A DNA stretch of 51,995 nt, taken from the IMG/VR virus record IMGVR_UViG_3300017987_000120, positions 1 through 51,995 of that record, one strand, 5' to 3'. This document shows positions 16,674 to 25,329 of this stretch, piece after piece (the stretch's first letter is position 1; every line of letters begins with the position of its first letter). The DNA is from a virus. Under the pieces are notes generated by a model. It did not search any database, was not told the origin of the DNA, and saw nothing but the letters and a program-made list of their open reading frames with translations. The position numbers and the translations under genes were made by a program.

Positions 16674-19192
16674 TGGGCGCACCTCTCCCACCGCAGCGTT
16701 TGCTTAGTGTACTCTTCGGAGGTGCGCTAGAGGCTTCCGAGCTGCAAGAGCTGTATGACTACGCCGGGCGCAGCACCCCTGCGATGCGTCGTGTGTGTGG
16801 ATTGCAAGGCGCTATCAAGAGCAAAGCTCTTGCTCGGAAACTGCATGAGTTTGGGGTGCTACTGACGCCTACCGACCTCAAAAAGGCCGGAATCCACAGC
16901 CGGGCGGTACAAGCCCTAGAAAATAGTCAGTATGCGCTGTTCGACCTCGGTGATGCCTTCGATCCAGCGAAGATGATGGAGGAAGCCGTAGAGTCGGACT
17001 TGGACCCCAGCGTCTTCGAAGACATGGACCTGCGCGAGCTGCCCCGCGCCAAGAACATCCTCGAATGGGTCACTGGCCGTCGGTTCCTCAACACCACTAT
17101 CTTCCCTCGGCAGCTCCAGATCAACCTGGCCATCTTCGAAGAGTGGTGCCCCTATTGCTCTGACCGCGACTTCGTACAGGACTTCCACCTCTCACCACAC
17201 CAAGGCGAAGATGGCTACCGGCGTCCGTGGACCGTTGACGAGATGCGATCCCGGATCACCATGCTGGAGCACGGTGTTTGTCCGAAGTGTGGGAAGACTT
17301 ACGTCGAGATCCTCAACGATCCAAGCACCCCGCACTGTGCGCCCAACGAGGTAGACGCTTGTGTCGGACAGCGCGCAGGCAAGACGCGCATGACCGAGCA
17401 CATGATGACTTACAACAACCACCGATTCCAGCTGTTAGCGCCTAGCCCGCAGCAGTTCTTCGGTGAGGACATTACCCAGAAGTTCTCGGCTATCTTCACA
17501 GCACTCCAGCTCTCGCAGGCGCAAGACACGCTATGGGGCGCGTACCACCTCCGGGTGCTAGCTGCCCCGTGGTACAAGACCTACCACGCTTGGCTCGATG
17601 ACCACGCAGAGCGCTTCGGAACCGAGCTGTATCGGATCAAAGACACCTACCATTGGTGGGCGAACACGATGCTCCACGACGTATTGCGTCCGCCCTACGC
17701 GAAGGAAATGCGTGGCCGGACCGGCTACCAGATGGGCATCGACGAGATCGGTATGTTCTCACGCGGCGAAGGCCGCATCCAAGCCAATGCCGATGAAGTC
17801 CACAAATCCATGAACAACGCCCTGTTGACTCTTCGTGAGGATGCCAACAGCTTGCTGCGTCGCGGACGGCTGAACGTCCCCACCCCGGGGATGTTCTGTG
17901 TCAGCTCCCCGTGGGAGCTGCTCGACAAGATCATGACCTTGGTGCGCACAGCGGATCGTGATCCAACACGAGTAGCCTTCCACTACCCGACTTGGGAGTT
18001 CAACCCACGCATCCGCCGCGACAGCCCACAGATCGAAGCAGAGTACATCAAAGACCCGGTGGGTGCAGAGCGAGACTTTGGTGCCCTTCCGCCTTTTGCC
18101 ACGGATCCATTCCACACCAATACCGAAGTGGTTGACGCGCTGGTTGCGCCAAGCCACCAACCGCTCTTTGCTCAGAAGATCAAGCGGGTGGTGAGCAAGC
18201 GCGGCAACCATCGTATCTACGCCATGCCGAAATTGCTGCGCCCCGACGCCCGAGTGCCTCGGATTGTGACCCTGGACGCCGGGGAAACTGACAACAGCTT
18301 CGCCATCGGGGTATGGAGCCTCAAGGCTCTCCCAGCACCGCCGCTAGACATCGGGGTTGAGGATCTCGAAGACGACATTGAGGACGAGGAGGACGAGGAT
18401 GTGCGCGCTATCCTCGAAGCCAACCTCGCTGAGCGCCGTACCCAACCGCATCAAGACCCGGAGCAAAAAGGTCACGTAGAATACCTCCAGTGCGACGGTT
18501 TGGTTGAGATTCAGCCGGAGACCGATGACGTCGGTATTGAATGGAAGGTACACTTCCGGCGTGTACTAGAGCGCTGCATCCTCCCGATCTGCCGTACCTA
18601 CAACATCATCGGAGTGTTTAGCGACCGGTGGAACATCACCCAAGCATTGCAGACGCTAGACGATGAGGGTTACTACACCGAACAATACAGCCTCACCTAC
18701 AACGACTTTGTAGACCTGCGCGCGAAAGTCAATGCCCGCGAGATTCGTATTCCGGAGCCGGAGAGAGACTTCAAAGAAGTCTTTGAGGACTACAATCGGG
18801 CGATTCGCGGCGCTCCGATCCTACATCTGTTGGTGCAGATCAAGACCGTGCGTCAGGTTGGTCGAACAGTCACCAAGCCTCGTGGCGGCACCGACGACCT
18901 CTATCGAACATTGGCATTAGCCCACCGCTTTGCGTTCAGTGAAGACGCAGTAATCGAGGTCGACGGAGAGGAAAAGACCGTCAACGAGCTGCTCAAAACC
19001 TACGGCAAGGTAGAGCAAGTAAAGCGCGCCGTGTCAGTTGTATTACTGCATGGTGGCAGCGCTGGAGGTCAGCAGGGCGGAACCAGCTTTACCCGAGTGG
19101 GTGGCTATGTTTCACGCGGTTCCGGCGCCGGCGGACAACGCTATAGCAACGTGCAGACACGCGGCGGAGGCGGCGCGTCAGGACGGAGATGA
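16673..19192 (+). CDS. terL: terminase large subunit (packaging ATPase-nuclease)
   Basis: The protein has 839 residues, long for TerL. The ATPase domain has Walker A VGQRAGKT (about residues 231-238) and Walker B MGIDEIGMF (about 352-360). The nuclease domain opens with VTLDAGETDNSFAIGVW (about 530-546), an RNase H-like first acidic strand. Before the ATPase there is a zinc ribbon with WCPYC and VCPKCG (about residues 162-205), an uncommon insertion. The C-terminus ends in a Gly/Arg/Ser-rich tail. GTG 16673 overlaps the preceding stop and has a GGGAAGG ribosome site; an open extension to 16562 lies inside the upstream gene and is rejected. It pumps DNA into the prohead and cuts the concatemer. 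Confidence 0.92.
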   Translation: MGAPLPPQRLLSVLFGGALEASELQELYDYAGRSTPAMRRVCGLQGAIKSKALARKLHEFGVLLTPTDLKKAGIHSRAVQALENSQYALFDLGDAFDPAKMMEEAVESDLDPSVFEDMDLRELPRAKNILEWVTGRRFLNTTIFPRQLQINLAIFEEWCPYCSDRDFVQDFHLSPHQGEDGYRRPWTVDEMRSRITMLEHGVCPKCGKTYVEILNDPSTPHCAPNEVDACVGQRAGKTRMTEHMMTYNNHRFQLLAPSPQQFFGEDITQKFSAIFTALQLSQAQDTLWGAYHLRVLAAPWYKTYHAWLDDHAERFGTELYRIKDTYHWWANTMLHDVLRPPYAKEMRGRTGYQMGIDEIGMFSRGEGRIQANADEVHKSMNNALLTLREDANSLLRRGRLNVPTPGMFCVSSPWELLDKIMTLVRTADRDPTRVAFHYPTWEFNPRIRRDSPQIEAEYIKDPVGAERDFGALPPFATDPFHTNTEVVDALVAPSHQPLFAQKIKRVVSKRGNHRIYAMPKLLRPDARVPRIVTLDAGETDNSFAIGVWSLKALPAPPLDIGVEDLEDDIEDEEDEDVRAILEANLAERRTQPHQDPEQKGHVEYLQCDGLVEIQPETDDVGIEWKVHFRRVLERCILPICRTYNIIGVFSDRWNITQALQTLDDEGYYTEQYSLTYNDFVDLRAKVNAREIRIPEPERDFKEVFEDYNRAIRGAPILHLLVQIKTVRQVGRTVTKPRGGTDDLYRTLALAHRFAFSEDAVIEVDGEEKTVNELLKTYGKVEQVKRAVSVVLLHGGSAGGQQGGTSFTRVGGYVSRGSGAGGQRYSNVQTRGGGGASGRR

Positions 19193-19194
19193 TT

Positions 19195-19530
19195 ATGAGC
19201 AAGAAGTTAAACCGTACCCAACGACTTCTCGACGAGGCCGAGCCGCGCTCGGTGGTGCAAGAAGCACTGCGGCGCGGCGGCTTGCGTGTCGGCAAAGCGG
19301 ATGTCGCCGAAGTCTCGGCAGGGCTTGCCGACCGCTTCCGCATCCGCACCCGACCGAGCTTCACCCCTCCAAGTCATCCCGACCTGAAGACTGCCGACGT
19401 GCGCCACTGCCCGCGCTGCAAGGCCGCCTTCGTGGAAGCCAAGCTCGGTGACGAGCAAACTGTCGACTACTGCCCGGCATGTCGCTGGGCCATGCCGCGC
19501 CCAACACCTGAACCTAGAGAAAGCATATGA
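19195..19530 (+). CDS. small zinc-ribbon protein
   Basis: The protein has 111 residues: a basic helical N-terminus (KKLNRTQRLLDEAEP) and a C-terminal CPRC...CPAC ribbon (about residues 71-96) that should bind one zinc. It follows the terminase stop by two bases and its last codons overlap the next ATG, so it belongs to the packaging operon. ATG 19195 is chosen over 19189 because the GGAG ribosome site is correctly spaced. It could be a head-completion or nucleic-acid-binding accessory; the function is not recognised. Confidence 0.6.
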   Translation: MSKKLNRTQRLLDEAEPRSVVQEALRRGGLRVGKADVAEVSAGLADRFRIRTRPSFTPPSHPDLKTADVRHCPRCKAAFVEAKLGDEQTVDYCPACRWAMPRPTPEPRESI

Positions 19531-20114
19531 CTACCGTTGTTGAAATCGTTGCTAACTACCGTGAGGCTGCTGCGGGAGCCAAGCCTCCCGGCTCCGGGTG
19601 GAAGCCGGTTGGCAAGTCCAAGCACGGGGGCTACCGACGTCCCAAGGACAGTGGAGGCTACGAATACTGGTATCCCTCGAAGGATCATGCCAGGAAGGCA
19701 GCGAAGCATCACTACAAACAATCTCGAAAGCACGTCGACCACGCCAACTTCTTGAACAGCAGCGGGAAGGGGGACGAGGCCGACAAATACTACGACAAGT
19801 CCTCGGAGCATATGGACCATCACCGTGGCGCGCGAGCCTTCGCCCGCGGGGAGGTGTCAAAGCCTTCGTGGCACGAGCACCTCCCTCGTAGGGTCACCAA
19901 GAAGCACGTCGACAAACTCGCCACAAAGCTCCGGAAGCTCAACCGCAGCAAGGTTCTGGACCACGATACCACCCGTGGCGTGCTTGGTGACCTCGACCTC
20001 TACGATGGTTACGACGACGCCCGCGAGGTCTACTCCGGCAGGGGTAGCCACCTCGACAAACACCCGCAGGTGCGGAACACCATCAAGAAGCACCTCAAGA
20101 AGCAACACGGCTAG
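19527..20114 (+). CDS. basic His/Lys-rich protein, possible internal head protein
   Basis: The protein has 195 residues, rich in His, Lys, Tyr and Asp. It starts with a short helix (MTTVVEIVANYREAAAG) like other proteins of this block. It then has GWKPVGKSKHGGYRRPKDSG and EYWYPS, a W/G/K/Y pattern I associate with phage proteins of unknown function. The remainder is charged helix (DHARKAAKHHYKQSRKH). The strong positive charge suits DNA-associated head contents. It overlaps the zinc-ribbon gene by four bases and lies just upstream of the portal gene. Confidence 0.55.
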   Translation: MTTVVEIVANYREAAAGAKPPGSGWKPVGKSKHGGYRRPKDSGGYEYWYPSKDHARKAAKHHYKQSRKHVDHANFLNSSGKGDEADKYYDKSSEHMDHHRGARAFARGEVSKPSWHEHLPRRVTKKHVDKLATKLRKLNRSKVLDHDTTRGVLGDLDLYDGYDDAREVYSGRGSHLDKHPQVRNTIKKHLKKQHG

Positions 20115-20138
20115 CAACCTCTCAAGACCGGACACTCA

Positions 20139-22214
20139 ATGTTTCGCATCTACCCGGAAGACAAGCGAGGACGGTTTGACGCGGGGCGTCCCGTCAACCT
20201 GGCCGGCGCACCTGCCGGGACAGTGCAGCGTCGCACAGCGGCGGCCGGCTCGGTGAACGTAGCCGGCCGCAACGGTACGTCACAACGACGACAAGCCAGC
20301 GGGGGTACCTATCAGGCCGACAGATACAACCCTGCCTTCGACCGTCTCGATGAGGGCTCGGTTGTTGAGGACTGGATCCCGCGGGACCAGCCAGGCATCC
20401 ACAAGATGCTTCGGCTCATCTACCTCCGCGATGAGGTTGGTGGGCCGATGGTCGACATCTACAAAGAGATGGCCTGGTCAGACTTCGACCTCCACGGTGT
20501 GTCGGACAGGGCGCAGATGCAGCTCTACGAGGAATGTGTCGAAGCAGTCAACCTACTAGGCTTCCTTCCGGACGTTTCTGGTGAGGTGTTGATCATCGGG
20601 CGTGCCATTAACAGCCTGATCTGGGATGACCGCCGAGGCATCTTCACCGGAATCGTACCACACGATCCCGACTTCTGCAAGATCACACCGATGCCCATCC
20701 ACGGCCATGACCCGTTGGTGGATCTCCGGTCCACCCCAGCGTGGAAAGCGTTTACCGACAGCGACGACGAACGCATCCAAGACATCAGATCGACGCTTCC
20801 TCCGCGCATCATGGAGACGCTCTCGAACAGCGGCTTCGTTCCGCTAGACCCGGTAAGCACGGTGTTCTTGCGGCGTCGAGCCAACGCTTACGACCACATC
20901 GGAACCTCGCTCTATACCCGGCTGATCAACTTCCTGGCCATCCAGAAGGCGTTACTCGACTCCACAGTAGTGAGTCTGCGTCGGCGAGCTGCCGGAGTGT
21001 TGCACATCATCGCTGGCAACGAGCGCTGGGAGCCCAACGAAGAGGAGCTAGCAGCGCTAGCCGGTATGTGGATGCAAGCGGAGGAAGACCAGGGCGGCGG
21101 CATTGTAGCCACTCGTGACGGGGTACAAGCCGAGCGCGGTGCCAGTGCGCAGTCGGATGTCTGGAAGCTCAGTGACGAGTGGAGCTTCCTCTCCGAAGGC
21201 AAAATGCGCGCCCTCGGTGTATCTGATGCTTTCCTCGCAGGTGATGCTACCTTCTCGAACATGGAGATGGCTCTGAGTGTGTTCCTCGAGCGGCTGCGCG
21301 GTTTCCGGGAGCACATGACCAACCAGCTTATCGTACAACGGATCTTCTATACCCTTGCCCGAGCCCATGGCTTCATCAAACCTGAGCGCAACTCGCCACA
21401 GGGGCGTCGACAAGCAGCATTGATGAGCCACCGCGAGGCACTCAAGTTGCCTGCGTCGCGACTCATCGTCCCCGAAGTGCGCTGGCACAAAAGCCTGCAC
21501 CCGGTAGGCGACGAAAGCTACCTGACCATCCTCGACCGGATGAAAGAAGCTGGTCTGCCGGTGACCCTCGAACACTACGCCGCTGCTGGCGGATTCAACC
21601 TCAAGCGTGCAATGGGGATGCTCAAGAGCGATATCAAGCGCCGCGAGCAGTTACGCGACTGGCAGAGCGCGGCGTCACCCGCCGACGAGGAAGGCATGGG
21701 CGGCGACATGGGTGGTGGCTCCATCTTCGGCCGTGCTGGCTACGTGGCGCATCCGCTGCAAGAGGTTCGCCAAGCTGCTTGGCGACGTGCTGCTCCCCGG
21801 GCACTCGATGCGCTGGACCTTTGGGATCGTCGTGAGCGTTTCGCTGGTCTCGACAAGAGCAAAGCGCATCGAGCGCTACGCAAGGTGTTGCCGTTGGTAG
21901 CCCGAGACAACCCGGCCGATGCTCACAAGGTACTCCAGCGCTCGGGGCTCAGTGGTCGCGACCGGGAAGCCTTCCACTACTTGCTGACGCGCATGGGGGT
22001 TACCCCGACGTACAGCATGGACGAGAACACCCAAGGCCGAGTAACCAAACACCTTGTTCGGACATTACCTCCCAGCGAGGTGATGCGTGAAGTGCAGATC
22101 CTTGCGAAGGCGTGTGCTGGTCAAGACAGTCCGCCGCAAGGATACCAGCAGCGACGACGAATGATGCACGGCCCCAGCGGCAAAGAGTTGCTCTCCGGCT
22201 ACACTAGAGAGTGA
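20139..22214 (+). CDS. portal protein
   Basis: The protein has 691 residues. Position between terminase and protease, size and composition fit a phage portal, the dodecameric ring through which DNA enters and leaves the head. The N-terminal 60 residues are basic and disordered. They are followed by a clip/wing-like alpha-beta region (EDWIPRDQPGIHKMLRLIYL) and a helical stem region (YTRLINFLAIQKALLDSTVV, about 262-281). The segment GVSDAFLAGDATFSNMEMAL (about 367-386) is the typical portal pattern preceding the stem. Residues 510-691 form an extra helical C-terminal domain. The ribosome site is weak, and a CAACCTCTC motif lies 16 bases before the ATG. Confidence 0.8.
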   Translation: MFRIYPEDKRGRFDAGRPVNLAGAPAGTVQRRTAAAGSVNVAGRNGTSQRRQASGGTYQADRYNPAFDRLDEGSVVEDWIPRDQPGIHKMLRLIYLRDEVGGPMVDIYKEMAWSDFDLHGVSDRAQMQLYEECVEAVNLLGFLPDVSGEVLIIGRAINSLIWDDRRGIFTGIVPHDPDFCKITPMPIHGHDPLVDLRSTPAWKAFTDSDDERIQDIRSTLPPRIMETLSNSGFVPLDPVSTVFLRRRANAYDHIGTSLYTRLINFLAIQKALLDSTVVSLRRRAAGVLHIIAGNERWEPNEEELAALAGMWMQAEEDQGGGIVATRDGVQAERGASAQSDVWKLSDEWSFLSEGKMRALGVSDAFLAGDATFSNMEMALSVFLERLRGFREHMTNQLIVQRIFYTLARAHGFIKPERNSPQGRRQAALMSHREALKLPASRLIVPEVRWHKSLHPVGDESYLTILDRMKEAGLPVTLEHYAAAGGFNLKRAMGMLKSDIKRREQLRDWQSAASPADEEGMGGDMGGGSIFGRAGYVAHPLQEVRQAAWRRAAPRALDALDLWDRRERFAGLDKSKAHRALRKVLPLVARDNPADAHKVLQRSGLSGRDREAFHYLLTRMGVTPTYSMDENTQGRVTKHLVRTLPPSEVMREVQILAKACAGQDSPPQGYQQRRRMMHGPSGKELLSGYTRE

Positions 22215-22252
22215 GTTCACTTCAGGAACACTGAGAGACGGAGCACCCTCCT

Positions 22253-24421
22253 ATGGCCCACAGCAAACACACTCCGATGGCAAGCCCCGAGCTTCGGCAA
22301 GCAATGCTCACCGAGCTACCGCGCGTGCTCAATACCTCCGAAGAGCGCGTTGCCGACTTCTTGGCGACCCTCGATCCACAGCAGCCGCGTGCTTTGTTCG
22401 AGCCGCCATACAACCGCTTGGGGCAACTCTTCGTGCGCTTCGCAGCCGAGGACGAAGAGTCGGAGATGAGTCCACCACCACCAGTCGAGGGTGAGGACAT
22501 CGACGAGTTGCGTGAGGCGGATGAGCCAGAGGAAGACGAAGAGGAGGAAGACGACTTCGTCGAGGAAACCGAGACGGATCGGCATCCTGACGAGACCACC
22601 AAGGTCTTCGACGCCATCGACAAGCTCCGAGCCAAGGTGCGTGGCACCGACCGATCCCACTACGTGCGCATCGCTCCGGTGTTCCACAAGCTCGAGAAGA
22701 GCCTGCACCAGCTCGCCGAGCTGCTCAAGGACGCCCCGCATCCGAGGCCCAGCAAGATGCGCAGGGCCGAAGCGGTGCTGCGGAGAGCCTCGATCCCATG
22801 GCGCAACTGGTGGTTTGTGACCAAGCGAGGAGACCAGCCCTACTCTGGACCGGCTTGGAATAAGACCGGTATGACCCCCCAGTTTTTCAAGAGCAAGATC
22901 GCAGCCGAGAAGGCGGCAGCGGCACTCAAGAAGGTGAATCCAGTGGGATTCACCGTGAAGAAGATGCCCACTCAATACAAGCCAGGCAAGTATCCGCTGA
23001 TGGTCAACGCTCGAAGTGCCACCTTCAACGACCCGGTCGACCTGGAGCAGATCTCGCAGTTGTTGGAGTCATACGGGCTACCCAACATGAACATCCGAGG
23101 AGATGGCCCACACCCCCACGACAGCACTGGAGTGGCCTTCGTCTACTCGAAGAAGTCTGGCGAGCTGGCCAAGGCACAGCGCGTGCTCCAGCACGGCGGG
23201 TACCGGGTGAAGAAGGAGCGCGGTGAGCTTGTAGTCTCCTCGGTGATCGCCATGGATGACTCCGAAGGTGAGCGCCCGCAAGAGGACAACGAGAGCCTTG
23301 ACAAGCTGCAAGAAGAAATTCGATCCAGCATCGACAGTCTCCTCAACACCTTCAAGACCGAGATGGGACGCAAGCTAGTGATCGAGATTGACGCCGAATA
23401 CCGGCGGATGGCAGCCGGGCGCAAGGGAGCAAAAAGAAGCGCAAGGGCTCTTCTAGCCTCCGCTCCGTCGTCTCCCGAGCTGCCAACCTCGACTGATTCT
23501 ATCGACAACCTCTCAAACCACAGAACAAACCCCACTTGTACAAAGGCAGATACCATGAGCATCAAAGACGTTCTCCGTAGATACGCCCAAGGCGACGAAG
23601 GTGAGGAGGCAGCCCCCTCCGGTGGCGGCGGTCACCGCGGCCACGCCCCCTTCCACGACGAGTTCATCCAAGAGATGAAGTCGAAGGGCAAGCAGTTCAA
23701 GTCGCCGAAGACCGGCAACAAGATCATGTTCGGATCGCTGCCTTACGAGAAGCAGAAGGAAATCTACCATCGGTGGATGCACGGCTACATCGCCAAGCAC
23801 AAGTCGAACAGTCGCGCAAACCAGACAGGCGAGTCTGATCTGTACAACTTCGGCAAGGACCGTTGGCAGAAGCGCGGGCTTCGCACTGATCGAAGCTACG
23901 CACGTCACGAGGCTACATCCTCCCACGGGGATTACACCTACCACCCAGACCAGGGTACGTTGCACTTCGACTCCACCGACGATCGCGACCATCACGTCCA
24001 CAAGGGAATCACCGACGCTGACCATGCCCACGAGGTAGCTGCCAAGCACCACAGTGAGTTTGTAGAAGGCTTCCGTGAGCCGAGTATGTTCGCAGGCGAT
24101 TGGGACCACCCAAGAAAGTCGAAGGCGAAGGGCGGTGGCGGCGAAGACGACGGTTGGAGGCTACATGATGAGTGGGGACGTTACCGGCGAGACACCCACC
24201 ACGGTTCGTACACATACGAACCAGCAGCAGACGGAGCTGGAGGCTTCCTCTCCTACACCCCGAAGGGGGCAAAGACCGGCCCCGGGGGTAGAAAAAAGAG
24301 CGCGTTACTCAGCAAGGGCGACTTGGCCAAGGCCAAGCGTAAGGCACAAGAACACCATGAACAGCAACAGACTCGCCCTGCCAGCGGCAAGAGGAAGAAG
24401 GCAAAGACCAAGAAGCAGTAG
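22253..24421 (+). CDS. 722-codon open frame that probably joins two genes
   Basis: As read, one frame runs from ATG 22253 to 24421. Residues 1-390 contain an acidic disordered stretch (about 78-120) and an alpha/beta domain with NWWFVTKRGDQPY and a VVSSVIAMDD strand. Near 23430 the run GCAAAAAGAAG can be read in the -1 frame as SKKKRKGSSSLRSVV..., ending at TGA 23494-23496, which looks like the natural C-terminus of the first protein. In the zero frame the sequence between 23435 and 23553 codes for atypical residues and resembles an untranslated leader. I therefore infer two genes (about 22253-23496 and 23554-24421), separated by an indel or a frameshift site. Functions unknown; a head-associated role is likely from context. 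Confidence 0.6.
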   Translation: MAHSKHTPMASPELRQAMLTELPRVLNTSEERVADFLATLDPQQPRALFEPPYNRLGQLFVRFAAEDEESEMSPPPPVEGEDIDELREADEPEEDEEEEDDFVEETETDRHPDETTKVFDAIDKLRAKVRGTDRSHYVRIAPVFHKLEKSLHQLAELLKDAPHPRPSKMRRAEAVLRRASIPWRNWWFVTKRGDQPYSGPAWNKTGMTPQFFKSKIAAEKAAAALKKVNPVGFTVKKMPTQYKPGKYPLMVNARSATFNDPVDLEQISQLLESYGLPNMNIRGDGPHPHDSTGVAFVYSKKSGELAKAQRVLQHGGYRVKKERGELVVSSVIAMDDSEGERPQEDNESLDKLQEEIRSSIDSLLNTFKTEMGRKLVIEIDAEYRRMAAGRKGAKRSARALLASAPSSPELPTSTDSIDNLSNHRTNPTCTKADTMSIKDVLRRYAQGDEGEEAAPSGGGGHRGHAPFHDEFIQEMKSKGKQFKSPKTGNKIMFGSLPYEKQKEIYHRWMHGYIAKHKSNSRANQTGESDLYNFGKDRWQKRGLRTDRSYARHEATSSHGDYTYHPDQGTLHFDSTDDRDHHVHKGITDADHAHEVAAKHHSEFVEGFREPSMFAGDWDHPRKSKAKGGGGEDDGWRLHDEWGRYRRDTHHGSYTYEPAADGAGGFLSYTPKGAKTGPGGRKKSALLSKGDLAKAKRKAQEHHEQQQTRPASGKRKKAKTKKQ
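23554..24421 (+). CDS. probable separate gene with a targeting-like N-terminus, inside the longer frame
   Basis: From ATG 23554 the sequence encodes 288 residues beginning MSIKDVLRRYAQGDEG, a short amphipathic start like those at 10835 and 25329. It continues with a Gly/His linker and a basic module (KQFKSPKTGNKIMFGSLPYE and KQKEIYHRW) closely matching residues 31-60 of the 10835 protein. The rest alternates His-, Asp- and Tyr-rich beta segments (HGDYTYHP, HGSYTYEP) and ends in a Lys-rich tail. A CAAAGGCAG leader precedes the ATG. It is likely a DNA-associated or prohead-core protein; no enzyme motif was seen. Confidence 0.5.
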
Positions 24422-24477
24422 GTCAAGGATCAGGTCGAGACACCCTAGTACACAAAAAAAGTAATACCGAGGGAAAC

Positions 24478-25329
24478 ATGAGCCGCATCATCCTCCCCTC
24501 CGGTCAGATCATGATCACTGGCCGAGCCCAGCCCACCCCGTGGGACATGGGACACATCATCGAGGGGCACCGTGCCGTCGCCGAGCTGCGTACTGCACGC
24601 GCCCTCGACGGGAGGCCGGTGCCCAAACTCATCCTCGCTACCAAGACCCCCGGCGGCGGCGTCGCTCGGCGCGAGATGGACATCAGCTTCCTCAAGGATG
24701 CCGCTGACGCCTACCAGATCAGCCCGGATCCGCGTGACTACGTCTTCGTGAGCTTGCCCATTGTCACCGCCGGGATTCCCAACCGGAACATGGACTGCTT
24801 TCGACACGCTGAGCTGACTCGGTTCAGCCCGATCCATGGGCGGCGCGTCTACCAGACCTTCAGAGGCAAGCCGACACACCAAAACCACAAGAACCAGGAC
24901 CCGACCAAGGCCAAGGGCATCCACTTCGACAGTACCTTCCGGAAATACAGTGTGCGTCCGGGGCAACTCGGCTATGACGCGCAGACCGAGCCGATGGAGC
25001 TGTGGAAGGTACGGATCCTCACCGGCTGGGACCGTACCAAGGACCCTGAGCTGGCACGCAGCATCCTCAAGCGCGAGCGCACTGGCTACTCCATGGGGGC
25101 GCTCATCGACTACGCGGTGTGCAGCCTGCCGTGGTGCCAGAAGGTCACCACCCCGACCCCGTGTGAGCACGTGGCAGCCGGCAAGGGGCGCGTGATCCGG
25201 GGCTACGTCTGCTACGACAACGTTTATGGTGTCAACTTCATCGAAACCAGTGTCCTCGACGAAGAGCCGGCCGATCCTGATGCTTGGGAGACTGAGGCAA
25301 TCTGGAGCGTCGGTACGGAGGCTGCCTGA
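24478..25329 (+). CDS. prohead maturation protease
   Basis: This is a 283-residue protein. It contains RRVYQTFRGKPTHQNHKN and a following KAKGIHFD (about residues 120-150), and later TGYSMGALIDYAV (about 202-214). This His...Ser layout is that of phage prohead serine proteases of the T4 gp21 and herpesvirus-assemblin type, with the likely catalytic His in THQNH and Ser in GYSMG. A Cys pair region (CSLPWC, then CEH) is present near 215-230. It should cleave scaffold and head proteins during maturation. The C-terminal codons (EAIWSVGTEAA) are repeated 1.2 kb downstream. The stop overlaps the next ATG. Confidence 0.8.
   Translation: MSRIILPSGQIMITGRAQPTPWDMGHIIEGHRAVAELRTARALDGRPVPKLILATKTPGGGVARREMDISFLKDAADAYQISPDPRDYVFVSLPIVTAGIPNRNMDCFRHAELTRFSPIHGRRVYQTFRGKPTHQNHKNQDPTKAKGIHFDSTFRKYSVRPGQLGYDAQTEPMELWKVRILTGWDRTKDPELARSILKRERTGYSMGALIDYAVCSLPWCQKVTTPTPCEHVAAGKGRVIRGYVCYDNVYGVNFIETSVLDEEPADPDAWETEAIWSVGTEAA
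25291..25329 (+). repeat. direct repeat copy A: protease C-terminal codons
   Basis: The last codons of the protease, T-E-AIWSVGTEAA-stop. The same peptide is encoded at 26540-26578 (T-K-AIWSVGTEAA-stop). The copies differ at five synonymous positions, one E/K change and the stop codon (TGA versus TAA). They bracket the 403-residue gene. Confidence 0.85.
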
